A stretch of 25,249 bases of DNA, taken from NCBI GenBank assembly GCA_027021085.1, contig JALUVB010000261.1, forward strand, positions 1 through 25,249, read 5' to 3'. The notes under the pieces were generated by a model. The model was not told the DNA's origin, did no database searches, and was given only the letters and a program-made list of their open reading frames with translations. The stretch is from a bacterium (GTDB lineage Bacteria; CAIJMQ01; JAADFP01). Each line of letters begins with the position of its first letter. Position 1 is the first letter of the stretch. A program made the position numbers and the translations under genes. This document shows, piece by piece, positions 7,226 through 14,903 of the stretch.

Positions 7226-8202
7226 ACAAAGAAATTCGTATTGTAGGCACAGGTTCTTATCTTCCGGAGAAAGTATTGACAAACTTTGACCTGGAAAAAA
7301 TAGTAGACACCTCGGATAAATGGATTCATGAGAGGACAGGTATCAAGGAAAGGAGAATTGCTGCTCCGGACCAGGCTACTTCTGACCTGGGAACAGAGGC
7401 AGCTTTGCGGGCTCTTAAAATGGCAGGGGTTTCTCCTGGCGAACTTGACCTCATCGTGGTAGCTACTATAACCCCGGATATGTTCTTTCCTTCTACCGCG
7501 TGTTTTATTCAGAAAAGGATTGGGGCAAAGAATGCTGCCGCCTTTGATGTTATGGCTGCCTGTTCTGGATTTGTCTATGGGCTGGCTACGGTGGAAGGAT
7601 TAGTTAGGGGAGGCAGGTATAAAAAGGTGCTTTTTGTTGCTTCTGAAACTCTGTCAAAAATAACTGACTGGGAAGACCGGGGGACCTGTGTGCTGCTGGC
7701 TGACGGGGCAGGTGCCTGTGTAATTGTACCGGATGCACAGAAACATCTTTTATCCTATACTCTGGGAGCAAATGGCGAATTTGGGCATTTGCTTTACATG
7801 CCTGCGGGAGGATCCAGGCTTCCTGCCAGTGTGGAGACCGTAAAAAACAGAAAACATTACCTGAAGATGAAAGGTAACGAATTGTTCAAGATTGCGGTGC
7901 GGATACTTGCTGAAGCTGGAATGGCGGCTATCGAGGAAGCTGGAATTAAGCCGGAAGATATTTCTCTTTTCATTCCTCACCAGGCTAACTGGAGGATTAT
8001 GAAAGCATGTGCACGCAGGATAGGCATTCCTGAAGATAAAGTATTCATTACCATTCATAAATATGGAAACACCTCTGCTTCCACCATCCCTATTGCGCTG
8101 GATGAAGCAGTAAGGGAAGGAAGAATCAAAGAAGGTGATTTAATCCTTCTGGATGCTTTTGGAGGCGGGCTTACCTGGGGAGCTTGCGTGATAAGATGGT
8201 AG
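7222..8202 (+). CDS. fabH: Beta-ketoacyl-ACP synthase III
   Basis: The protein has 326 residues and the full KAS III triad: Cys in AFDVMAACSGFVYGL near residue 112, His in IPHQANWRIM near 252, and Asn in YGNTSAST near 282. FabH starts fatty acid synthesis by condensing acetyl-CoA with malonyl-ACP. The start is a TTG overlapping the plsX stop, with AAAAGGAG at 7207-7213 as ribosome site and family-typical opening residues (NKEIRIVGTGSYLPEKVLTN). The gene ends DAFGGGLTWGACVIRW, a complete C-terminus. fabD starts within its last codons. Confidence 0.96.
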   Translation: MNKEIRIVGTGSYLPEKVLTNFDLEKIVDTSDKWIHERTGIKERRIAAPDQATSDLGTEAALRALKMAGVSPGELDLIVVATITPDMFFPSTACFIQKRIGAKNAAAFDVMAACSGFVYGLATVEGLVRGGRYKKVLFVASETLSKITDWEDRGTCVLLADGAGACVIVPDAQKHLLSYTLGANGEFGHLLYMPAGGSRLPASVETVKNRKHYLKMKGNELFKIAVRILAEAGMAAIEEAGIKPEDISLFIPHQANWRIMKACARRIGIPEDKVFITIHKYGNTSASTIPIALDEAVREGRIKEGDLILLDAFGGGLTWGACVIRW

Positions 8203-9122
8203 CATTTGTCTTTCCCGGACAGGGTTCTCAATATGTAGGTATGGGCAGGGAGTTTTACGAAAGATTCCCTCTGGTAAAAGATTTATTCCAGAAAGCCGAA
8301 GAGATACTAAAATGGGATGTTCCTGCCTTTATTTTCTCGGGAAAGGAAGAAGCCCTGGGAAGAACGTTGTTTACACAGCCGGCTATTTACCTGGTTAGTT
8401 TTTCAATATTCAGAGTCTGGGAGGAAGAAGGAGGAATAATTCCTGATTATGTAATGGGACATTCCCTGGGAGAATACACTGCTCTTGCTGCCAGTAGAGT
8501 TTTTTCTTTCGAGGAAGGATTGGAGCTGGTGAAAGCGAGGGCGGAGTTAATGGATGTAGCAAAAAAGGGGAGTATGGCAGCTATTATAGGATTAGGGAGA
8601 GAAAAAGTGGAGGAAATAATTTCCCGGGCGAAAACAAAAGGAACCGTAGTATGTGCCAATTATAACTCTCCCGGGCAGATAGTGATTTCCGGAGAGGAGG
8701 ATGCTTTGAGATACGCGGCAGGACTTGCCGAGAAATCCGGTGCCCGACGGGTAATATATCTGAAAGTAAGTGGAGCATTCCATTCTCCCCTTATGGAAGA
8801 AGCAGCCAATGAGTTTAAGAAAAAACTCAGCAGTTTCCGATTTCACTCACCCCGTTTCCCTGTGATCTCCAATGTTACTGCCCGGGAAGAGAGTGAACCG
8901 GATAAAATCAAGGAGAACCTTACCCTTCAACTTACTTCCCCGGTTAGATGGGAAGAGTCCGTCTCCTACCTGGGAGAAAAGGGGGTAGATACATTTGTGG
9001 AAGTGGGCCCCGGGAAAGTATTGGGAGGATTAATAAAAAGAATACAAAAAGGGAGTAAGATTTTAACCACGGATACCCTGAAATTGCTGGAAGAGGCCAT
9101 CAAGTTGCTCCGGATTAAATAA
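8196..9122 (+). CDS. fabD: Malonyl-CoA:ACP transacylase
   Basis: Starting at ATG 8196 gives 308 residues that open MVAFVFPGQGSQYVGMG. An in-frame TTG at 8184 would add only four residues and has no ribosome site. Active-site features are all present: GHSLGEYTA with nucleophile Ser near residue 90, ARAELM with the substrate-binding Arg, and SGAFHSPLM with the catalytic His near residue 200. FabD loads malonyl onto acyl carrier protein. It overlaps fabH by 7 bases. A 42-base gap follows before fabG, the largest gap within the lipid cluster. Confidence 0.95.
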   Translation: MVAFVFPGQGSQYVGMGREFYERFPLVKDLFQKAEEILKWDVPAFIFSGKEEALGRTLFTQPAIYLVSFSIFRVWEEEGGIIPDYVMGHSLGEYTALAASRVFSFEEGLELVKARAELMDVAKKGSMAAIIGLGREKVEEIISRAKTKGTVVCANYNSPGQIVISGEEDALRYAAGLAEKSGARRVIYLKVSGAFHSPLMEEAANEFKKKLSSFRFHSPRFPVISNVTAREESEPDKIKENLTLQLTSPVRWEESVSYLGEKGVDTFVEVGPGKVLGGLIKRIQKGSKILTTDTLKLLEEAIKLLRIK

Positions 9123-9164
9123 AAAGCAGTAGAAGATTCCAGATAATATACAAAGAGGAGGGAT

Positions 9165-9905
9165 ATGGTGAAAATTTTACAGAACCGGGTCGCATTGATT
9201 ACCGGGGGGGCCAGGGGAATAGGTAAAGCTATTGCCTTGAAGCTGGCAGAGGAGGGGGCTGACATCGCTGTCTTTGACATTCAGGAAGGAGATGCGCTAT
9301 CTGGCGAAATAGAAAAAAAAGGCGTCAGCTTCGGATTCTGGAAAGTTGACATAAGAGATTTTGCCCAGGTGGAGAGAGCTGTCTTAGAGGTAAAAGAAAA
9401 GTTCGGAAATATTCATATCCTGGTCAACAACGCTGGCATTACCAGGGATAATCTGCTCATCCGCATGAAAGAAGAAGAATGGGACCAGGTCATAGCGATT
9501 AACCTGAAAGGTGCCTTTAACTGTTCCCGGGTCGTGGTAAAGATGATGATGAAGCAAAAGGAAGGCTGCATAGTTAATATTGCTTCCGTGGTGGGAATGA
9601 TTGGAAATACAGGCCAGGCAAATTATTCAGCCTCAAAAGGAGGCCTGATTGCCTTTACCAAGTCTTTAGCCAAGGAACTGGCGCGATGGGGGATAAGGGT
9701 TAATGCAGTAGCTCCCGGGTTTATTCAGAGTGCCATGACAGAAAAACTCTCTCCTCAAGCCAGGGAGAAAATGTTGGCCGATATTCCCATGGATAGGATA
9801 GGATTGCCGGAGGAAGTGGCAAACTCGGTGTTTTTCCTTTCTTCCCCGCTTTCTTCTTATATTACAGGAGAAGTGGTAAGGGTGGACGGAGGAATGGCTA
9901 TATGA
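9165..9905 (+). CDS. fabG: 3-oxoacyl-ACP reductase
   Basis: This 246-residue short-chain dehydrogenase has the NAD(P) motif TGGARGIGKA near residue 13, NNAGIT near 88, and the catalytic Ser-Tyr-Lys set in NIASVVGMIGNTGQANYSASKGG (Tyr near 153, Lys four residues later). The ending GEVVRVDGGMAI is typical of FabG. It reduces beta-ketoacyl-ACP using NADPH in each elongation cycle. A strong ribosome site, AGAGGAGG, lies at 9154-9161. In many bacteria acpP and fabF come next; here the stop overlaps pheT directly (ATGA). Confidence 0.95.
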   Translation: MVKILQNRVALITGGARGIGKAIALKLAEEGADIAVFDIQEGDALSGEIEKKGVSFGFWKVDIRDFAQVERAVLEVKEKFGNIHILVNNAGITRDNLLIRMKEEEWDQVIAINLKGAFNCSRVVVKMMMKQKEGCIVNIASVVGMIGNTGQANYSASKGGLIAFTKSLAKELARWGIRVNAVAPGFIQSAMTEKLSPQAREKMLADIPMDRIGLPEEVANSVFFLSSPLSSYITGEVVRVDGGMAI

Positions 9906-12259
9906 AGATTCTTTACCACTGGGTGAAAGAATTTATAAATATTCCTTTTTCTCCGCCTGACTTGGCCGACAGGCTTACTTCCTTGGGGTTGGAAATTGAG
10001 GGGGTAGAAGAGATTAAGCTTCCCTCAGTCGTAGTGGGAGAGGTAATTAAAGTCTCTCCCCATCCCAATGCTGATAAACTAAGCCTATGTGAAGTATTTA
10101 CCGGGAAAGAAAAGGTGCAGGTTGTTTGCGGGGCTCCCAATGTACGGGAGAGAATCAAATCCCCTCTGGCTTTGGTAGGGGCAGTGCTTCCCGGGGGAAT
10201 TAACATTGAGAAGAGGAAAATCAGGGGAGTGGAGTCCACGGGTATGCTGTGTTCAGAAAAAGAGCTTGCCGTAGGGGAAGATGCTTCCGGCATCTGGATA
10301 CTCCCGCCCGAGGCCAGGGTAGGGGAGGAAATTTATACCTCGCTTGGTCTGGAAGACTGGGTTCTGGATATAAGTGTGACTCCAAACCGTGGTGATTGTC
10401 TGAGTATCCTGGGGATTGCCCGTGAAATAAGGGCTCTCAGCGGGGAGGAGTTGAGAATACCAGAGCATTTTATAGAGGAATTTGAACCTGCTTCTGAAAA
10501 AGTAGAAGTAAAAGTAAAAGACCCGGAATTATGCCCGCGTTATACCCTGAGAATAATTGAAAACACCAGGGTAAAGAAAAGCCCGTTAAAGATTCGCTGG
10601 AGGCTTAAACTCTGTGGTATAAGAGATATAAATAACATTGTTGATGTGACAAATTACGTAATGTTAGAGCTGGGGCAGCCTCTGCACGCATTTGATAGGG
10701 ATAAAATTAAAGGCGGGAAAATCCTGGTAAGAAAAGCAAAACCCCAGGAGAGACTGATTACCCTGGACGGAGTAAGCAGGACTCTCTCTGGCGAAGACCT
10801 GGTAATTGCGGATGAAGAAAAAGCCGTAGCCCTGGCCGGGGTAATGGGGGGGGAGGAGAGTGAGATTTCTCCCGCCACCAGAAGCATCCTGTTGGAAAGC
10901 GCCTGCTTTCACCCGCAAAGCATAAGGAAAACTTCCCGCCGCTACGGATTGGTAAGCGAGTCTTCCTATAGATTTGAAAGAGGGGTGGATTGGAATATAG
11001 CCGCCATTGCTTCGGATAGGGCAGCCTATCTCATAGATAAATTTGCAGAAGGAAAGCCGCTCAAGGGATTCGTAGATGTAAAAAGAGAGGGATTAAAGGA
11101 GAAAGAGGTTAGCCTAAGGCCTCAAAGGGCAGGTAAAATCCTGGGAAAAGCTCTTCATGACTATGAGGGAATCCTCTCCCGGCTGGGGTTTACCTGTGAG
11201 AAAAAAAAGGATCGTTTGCAGGTTAGCGTTCCTTCCTTCCGCTACGACATAGAGCAGGAAATTGACCTGATAGAAGAAATAGCACGCATCCATGGCTATG
11301 ATAACTTCCCTTCTACTTTACCGGAGGGCGGAACGCCTCCCTTTTACCGAAATGAGGAAGAAGAGAAAACAGATAAAATCAGAAACATTCTTCTTAGTAT
11401 GGGTTTGTGGGAGGTGTTGAATTATTCCTTTATCCCTCTGGAGATTATTACAAAATTAAATTTCCCCCTTCCCCCGGATGTAATTCGGATGGATAATCCG
11501 TTAAGCGGAGAGTGGGAAATTATGAGGTTCTCTCTCCTTCCCGCACTTATCCAGGTGGGTGTAATAAATCTCAGCCGGGGTAATCGTGACCTGAAAATCT
11601 TTGAAGTAGGCAAGGTGTATACGAAAAAAGGGGATGGTTTCCGGGAGGAGTATCATGCAGGAGGATTGCTGGCGGGAATCTGGCAAAAAGGGGGATGGAA
11701 GGCAACCGATATTCAGGCGGACTTGTTCCAGGCAAAGGGAATAGTGGAAAAGTTGTGTGAGGAATGGGAGAAGGATTTTCACTGGGAAGAGGTAAGCAAT
11801 CCCTTGCTGGAGCCGGCTCTGGCACTAAAAGTAGGCGGCAAAGAGGCGGGAATTGCGGGAGAATTGAAAGAAGAAGTACGGGACAGGCTGGATTTGGACG
11901 CGCACCTTTTTCTCTGGGAAATTTACTTAAGCCAGCTGTCCGATAAAATTTCTCCCAGGAGATACGAGGAATTGCCCAAATTCCCTCCCCTTAAAAGGGA
12001 CCTTTCTCTGGTGTTAAAAGAAGAAATACCCTACCAGGCAGTAGAACAATTGATACGGGAAAGCGCCGGGGAGTTGCTTAAAGATATTTATCTCTTCAAT
12101 TTGTACCGGGGGAAGCCAATTCCTCCCGGTTTCAAGAGTTTCACCTATTCGCTTGTTTTTCAGAAAAAGTCAGGTACCCTTACCGACAAAGAAGGTGAGA
12201 AAATTATGGGGAAAATCAAGAAGAAACTCTCTCAGAAAGGTATCGAGATAAGGCAGTAA
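9902..12259 (+). CDS. pheT: Phenylalanyl-tRNA synthetase beta subunit
   Basis: The 785-residue protein has the bacterial PheT layout: an EMAP-like tRNA-binding domain at residues 40-150 (HPNADKLSLCEV, VVCGAPNVR, MLCSEKELAVGED), then B3/B4 (DISVTPNRGDCLSILGIARE, ITLDGVSRTL, VALAGVMGGEESEI) and B5 near 410-480. A catalytic-like core near 490-670 follows, and a C-terminal anticodon-binding FDX-ACB domain from about 690 (LPKFPPLKRDLSLV). It charges tRNA-Phe together with PheS, but pheS does not lie beside it. It is coupled to fabG by an ATGA overlap, an unusual neighbour. Length and domain order are normal. Confidence 0.95.
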   Translation: MKILYHWVKEFINIPFSPPDLADRLTSLGLEIEGVEEIKLPSVVVGEVIKVSPHPNADKLSLCEVFTGKEKVQVVCGAPNVRERIKSPLALVGAVLPGGINIEKRKIRGVESTGMLCSEKELAVGEDASGIWILPPEARVGEEIYTSLGLEDWVLDISVTPNRGDCLSILGIAREIRALSGEELRIPEHFIEEFEPASEKVEVKVKDPELCPRYTLRIIENTRVKKSPLKIRWRLKLCGIRDINNIVDVTNYVMLELGQPLHAFDRDKIKGGKILVRKAKPQERLITLDGVSRTLSGEDLVIADEEKAVALAGVMGGEESEISPATRSILLESACFHPQSIRKTSRRYGLVSESSYRFERGVDWNIAAIASDRAAYLIDKFAEGKPLKGFVDVKREGLKEKEVSLRPQRAGKILGKALHDYEGILSRLGFTCEKKKDRLQVSVPSFRYDIEQEIDLIEEIARIHGYDNFPSTLPEGGTPPFYRNEEEEKTDKIRNILLSMGLWEVLNYSFIPLEIITKLNFPLPPDVIRMDNPLSGEWEIMRFSLLPALIQVGVINLSRGNRDLKIFEVGKVYTKKGDGFREEYHAGGLLAGIWQKGGWKATDIQADLFQAKGIVEKLCEEWEKDFHWEEVSNPLLEPALALKVGGKEAGIAGELKEEVRDRLDLDAHLFLWEIYLSQLSDKISPRRYEELPKFPPLKRDLSLVLKEEIPYQAVEQLIRESAGELLKDIYLFNLYRGKPIPPGFKSFTYSLVFQKKSGTLTDKEGEKIMGKIKKKLSQKGIEIRQ

Positions 12260-12280
12260 TGATTTAAGGATTCTCTAAGC

Positions 12281-12532
12281 ATGGAGGAAAAGTGGAAAGA
12301 ACTGGAGAGGAGAATCAAGAAGTTACTGCGGGAAAGAGAGAACAGGGGAAAAGAAGAGAATTTGCTTGCCTCCAGGATTAAAGAACTTGAAAAAAAAGTG
12401 GAATCCCTCCAGAGGGAAAATCTCACGGTAAAATTGTTGCGGGAAAGAGTTAAAGCCCTGGAGCAAATGCGGAACGAGGTAAGGGGGAAAATAAAAGATA
12501 TATTGCGGGAAATCAGGGGAATACTTAGATGA
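12281..12532 (+). CDS. Small coiled-coil protein, ZapB-like in form only
   Basis: The 83-residue protein is almost wholly charged helix: heptad-like leucine and isoleucine spacing runs through ERRIKKLLRERE, SRIKELEKKVESLQREN and VKALEQMRNEV. There is no signal peptide or membrane segment. It starts 21 bases after pheT, behind a weak AAGGA. In many bacteria pheT is followed by zapA or a coiled-coil division protein, so a role in cell division is conceivable, but nothing in the sequence shows it. Composition fits a dimeric coiled coil. Confidence 0.7.
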   Translation: MEEKWKELERRIKKLLRERENRGKEENLLASRIKELEKKVESLQRENLTVKLLRERVKALEQMRNEVRGKIKDILREIRGILR

Positions 12533-12615
12533 ACGAGAACAGAAACTTAATATATATATCTGGATTGTTACTCTTTGGTTCACAATGTTTAGCATGGGAG
12601 GAAGGTTATGGATGA
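12529..12615 (+). CDS. Possible 28-residue leader or small membrane peptide
   Basis: An ATGA overlap with the coiled-coil gene opens a 28-codon frame reading MNENRNLIYISGLLLFGSQ and ending EEGYG. It has a short hydrophobic middle. Its stop overlaps the start of the Trm112-like gene by 8 bases, so its translation would carry ribosomes onto that gene. It could be a real small protein, a decayed zapA start (many ZapA proteins begin in a similar way), or chance. Confidence 0.2.
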   Translation: MNENRNLIYISGLLLFGSQCLAWEEGYG

Positions 12616-12775
12616 AAAGTTGCTGGAAATACTCGCCTGTCCTAAGTGTAAAGGAGAGGTTAAATGGAAGGGTGATAAGATTATCTGCCCGCAGTGCAAG
12701 AAGTATTATCCGATAAGAGAAGGCATACCAGTAATGTTAATAGAGGAAGCTAAAGATTACGAGGACGAAGAGTGA
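12608..12775 (+). CDS. Trm112-family zinc-binding protein
   Basis: The 55-residue protein opens MDEKLLEILACPKCKGEVKW and has a second pair as ICPQCKKYYPIREGIPVML, so two CxxC knuckles hold one zinc. This is the bacterial Trm112/UPF0434 (YcaR-like) pattern at normal length. In eukaryotes and archaea Trm112 activates methyltransferases; the bacterial role is less clear. The stop overlaps the GTG start of the glycosyltransferase (GTGA), so the two are translationally coupled and may work together. GGAGGAAGG precedes ATG 12608 as the ribosome site. Confidence 0.88.
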   Translation: MDEKLLEILACPKCKGEVKWKGDKIICPQCKKYYPIREGIPVMLIEEAKDYEDEE

Positions 12776-13464
12776 AATTATCTATACTGATCCCTGTATA
12801 CAATGAAGAGGCTACCATCACCCGTGTAATTGAAGAAGTAGAAAAAGTGGATATAGGAAAAGTAGATAAAGAAGTGATTGTAATAGATGATGGTTCCCGC
12901 GATTCTACACTTAAAATCGTAACAAAACTAAGAGCCAAATATAATAACATACGGGTGTTTTCTCACCCGAGAAACCGTGGCAAGGGGAGTGCAGTCCGTA
13001 CAGGCATCAAGGAAGCTACGGGCGACCTGATAGTAATCCAGGATGCAGACCTGGAGTATAACCCGGAAGATTACCCCCTGCTTATGAAACCGATACTTGC
13101 CGGCAAGGCCGATGTGGTTTACGGAACACGCTTCCTGGGGCCTCATAGAGTGCTTCTTTTCTGGCATATGATGGGAAACGTTTTTCTGAACCTGCTCACC
13201 AACCTTCTCTACAACAGTACTCTTACAGACATGGAGACCGGATACAAGATGTTCAAAAAAGAAGTGATAAAGAATATCCCCTTGCACTCTTCCGGCTTTG
13301 ATATAGAGCCGGAGATAACCGCAAAGATTTTAAAGAGAGGCTACCGTGTATGGGAAGTGCCCATAAGTTACTATGGACGGGGATACGAGGAAGGAAAGAA
13401 GATAACCTGGAAAGATGGAGTAGTAGCAGTTGTAGCTCTCCTTAAATACAGGTTCAGGGATTAG
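12772..13464 (+). CDS. Family 2 glycosyltransferase, polyprenyl-phosphate sugar transferase type
   Basis: The 230-residue protein is a GT-A fold enzyme with SILIPVYNEEATI at the N-terminus, VIDDGSRDST near residue 38, the metal-binding DADLEYNPEDY near 87 (DAD), YGTRFLG near 118 and TDMETGYKMFKKEV near 150. The pattern matches dolichyl/undecaprenyl-phosphate mannose or glucose transferases. The C-terminal membrane segments found in some members are absent, so it is probably a peripheral membrane enzyme. GTG 12772 is the start, overlapping the Trm112-like stop. The sugar is not determinable. Confidence 0.9.
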   Translation: MKLSILIPVYNEEATITRVIEEVEKVDIGKVDKEVIVIDDGSRDSTLKIVTKLRAKYNNIRVFSHPRNRGKGSAVRTGIKEATGDLIVIQDADLEYNPEDYPLLMKPILAGKADVVYGTRFLGPHRVLLFWHMMGNVFLNLLTNLLYNSTLTDMETGYKMFKKEVIKNIPLHSSGFDIEPEITAKILKRGYRVWEVPISYYGRGYEEGKKITWKDGVVAVVALLKYRFRD

Positions 13465-13468
13465 AGGA

Positions 13469-13482
13469 TAGTGAACAGTGAG
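13469..13482 (+). repeat. Two heptamer units and flanking non-coding gap
   Basis: TAGTGAA and CAGTGAG lie end to end a few bases after the glycosyltransferase stop. They belong to the same TAGTRAG-type heptamer family as the tracts at 1185 and 14753. The remaining gap to folD (13483-13636) holds no gene and no riboswitch I can recognise. Confidence 0.5.
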
Positions 13483-13636
13483 GAAGGATGGCAAACAAAG
13501 AATGAATCGGCAACACAAAAATAGCCCACCTGTCATACCTGCCTGCCTTCACCTGGCTCGGGATTGGCAGGAAATTTTCTGGAGAGTCAACCTTTTAAAA
13601 ATTGCACGTGGTGTTAGAAAATAAAAGGAGGGAACG

Positions 13637-14551
13637 ATGGCAGCCAAACTTCTGGAAGGAAAAGAATTAGCCGGGAAAATCAAAGGTGAAGTAAAAACAG
13701 AAGTTGAGAAGTTAAGGAAAGAAGGAGTTGAAGTATCGCTTCATGCGGTAATGATAGGAGATAATGCGGGGGCACGAGTTTATGCACGGAATCAGAAAAA
13801 GAGCGCTGAGGAAGTAGGGATAGTTTATCATCTCCACGAATTGCCCGAAGATAAGACCCAGGAAGAAGTAGTAAAATTCATAGAAGAATTAAACCGGGAC
13901 GAAAAGGTAAACGGAATAATCCTCCAGGTTCCTGTCCCTTCCCATATGAACGCCCGAGAAATTCAAACGAGTATATCCCCGGAAAAGGATGCTGAAGGGA
14001 TGAACCCGTACAATATGGGACTTCTGGTATACGGCAAAGGCACACTGGTTCCCTGTACGGCAAAGGCGGCAAAAACCTTGCTGGAAGCTACCGGTATTTC
14101 CCTTAAGGGATTGGAGGTTACGATTGTAGGACACTCGGAAATAGTAGGTAAGCCCTTGACCTTGATGCTCCTGGAATCTTTGTTTGAGTCTCCCACTCCC
14201 ACTGTCTGTCATATTGCCACGCGAGACCTTTCATTTCATACCAAGAGAGCAGATGTGCTTATCGTGGCAGTCGGTAAACCCGGCTTGATAAAAGGAGAGA
14301 TGGTTAAGGAAGGGGCCGTGGTCATAGATATTGGAATTAACCGTGTACCTGTTCTTGACACAGAGGGGAAACCGGTGCTAAACGAAAAAGGCAGAAAGAA
14401 AATGAAGATTGTGGGCGATGTTCTCTTTGAGGAAGCAGTAGAAAAAGCCTCCTTTATTACTCCCGTACCCGGCGGAGTGGGGCCTGTCACTACTGCTATC
14501 CTGCTGAGGAATACTCTGGAGGCGGTAAAATTACAGAAAAGGGGGGAATAG
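13637..14551 (+). CDS. folD: FolD-family methylenetetrahydrofolate dehydrogenase, possibly without cyclohydrolase activity
   Basis: The 304-residue protein has the FolD fold: an N-terminal catalytic domain, IILQVPVPSHM near residue 94, SPEKDAEGMNPYNMG near 114, the Rossmann segment TIVGHSEIVGKPLT near 160, and TPVPGGVGPVTTAILLRNT near 275. FolD normally oxidises methylene-THF and hydrolyses methenyl-THF. Two residues needed for this chemistry differ. The lysine of the YxxxK motif is Gln53 (Y49-ARN-Q53), and the aspartate of the KDVDG motif is Glu120. Gln97 is retained. Cyclohydrolase activity may thus be reduced or lost. An extra stretch (LDTEGKPVLNEKGRKKMK) precedes VGDVLFEEA, making it slightly longer than usual. 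AAAAGGAGGG precedes ATG, and the next gene starts directly after the stop. Confidence 0.9.
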   Translation: MAAKLLEGKELAGKIKGEVKTEVEKLRKEGVEVSLHAVMIGDNAGARVYARNQKKSAEEVGIVYHLHELPEDKTQEEVVKFIEELNRDEKVNGIILQVPVPSHMNAREIQTSISPEKDAEGMNPYNMGLLVYGKGTLVPCTAKAAKTLLEATGISLKGLEVTIVGHSEIVGKPLTLMLLESLFESPTPTVCHIATRDLSFHTKRADVLIVAVGKPGLIKGEMVKEGAVVIDIGINRVPVLDTEGKPVLNEKGRKKMKIVGDVLFEEAVEKASFITPVPGGVGPVTTAILLRNTLEAVKLQKRGE

Positions 14552-14758
14552 ATGAAAGGATTCAGGTTTGGTTTGTGGGTATCTTTTTTGCTGGCCATTC
14601 TCAGTGTGCTGGTAGGGTTTATTCAGAAGCTTACCGGCATAGCAATTGGTGTGGCAGAGTTGCCTGCCTATCCTCTGAGTTTCCTGCGTTTTGCCATGTT
14701 CTGCCTGCTGTTTGCCATTGCACTTTCTCTGGCGGAGATAGCACTGAAGAAACAGTGA
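14552..14758 (+). CDS. Small two-helix membrane protein
   Basis: The 68-residue protein has two hydrophobic segments: about residues 8-26 (LWVSFLLAILSVLVGF) and 45-64 (LRFAMFCLLFAIALSLAEIAL). Between them lies a short loop, and a KKQ tail ends it. It starts on the base after the folD stop, with GGGGGGAA as ribosome site, so it is coupled to folD. I do not recognise a family. The last codon and stop (CAG TGA) fall inside the first unit of the heptamer repeat at 14753, so the repeat may have replaced the original 3' end. Confidence 0.65.
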   Translation: MKGFRFGLWVSFLLAILSVLVGFIQKLTGIAIGVAELPAYPLSFLRFAMFCLLFAIALSLAEIALKKQ

Positions 14759-14857
14759 GCAGTAAACAGTAGCGGGTAGTGAGGGGGATGCTCCCAACAT
14801 AAGTTGGGATAGACTTTAGACTGTAGACCTTAGACGGGGAAAGCAGTGAACAGTTAA
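14753..14857 (+). repeat. Heptamer repeat tract, both unit families
   Basis: CAGTGAG, CAGTAAA, a partial CAG, TAGCGGG and TAGTGAG run over 14753-14783. TAGACTT, TAGACTG, TAGACCT and TAGACGG follow with exact 7-base period at 14810-14837. CAGTGAA and CAGTTAA close the tract at 14844-14857. The order (TAGTRAG family, TAGACNN family, TAGTRAG family) is the same as in the tract at 1185-1299. A 7-bp hairpin at 14792-14809 sits between the first two parts. Confidence 0.8.
14792..14809. repeat. Short perfect hairpin within the repeat tract
   Basis: TCCCAAC and GTTGGGA form a perfect 7-bp stem around the loop ATAA. No T-run follows on either strand, so it does not look like a standard terminator. 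It sits between two heptamer blocks behind the folD operon. Confidence 0.5.
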
Positions 14858-14864
14858 TAGCTTG

Positions 14865-14889
14865 CCTGTTCCGGATTTACCGGGGCAGG
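14865..14889. repeat. Ten-base-pair hairpin before the pseudogene
   Basis: CCTGTTCCGG (14865-14874) pairs with CCGGGGCAGG (14880-14889) around the loop ATTTA, with eight Watson-Crick and two G-T pairs. There is no T-run after it. It lies between the heptamer tract and the URO-D remnant and could be a small palindromic repeat element. Confidence 0.45.
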
Positions 14890-14903
14890 GATGGGTGGGA
14901 AAG

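Noticed and set aside
8184-8195. TTG start for fabD four codons earlier
   Set aside because: It has no ribosome site, and the ATG at 8196 begins right at the conserved family N-terminus.
13483-13636. Riboswitch or leader upstream of folD
   Set aside because: I could not find a tetrahydrofolate riboswitch core or a convincing -35/-10 pair in this gap.
14792-14889. Rho-independent terminator of the folD unit
   Set aside because: Two good hairpins are present, but neither is followed by a run of T on the plus or minus strand.
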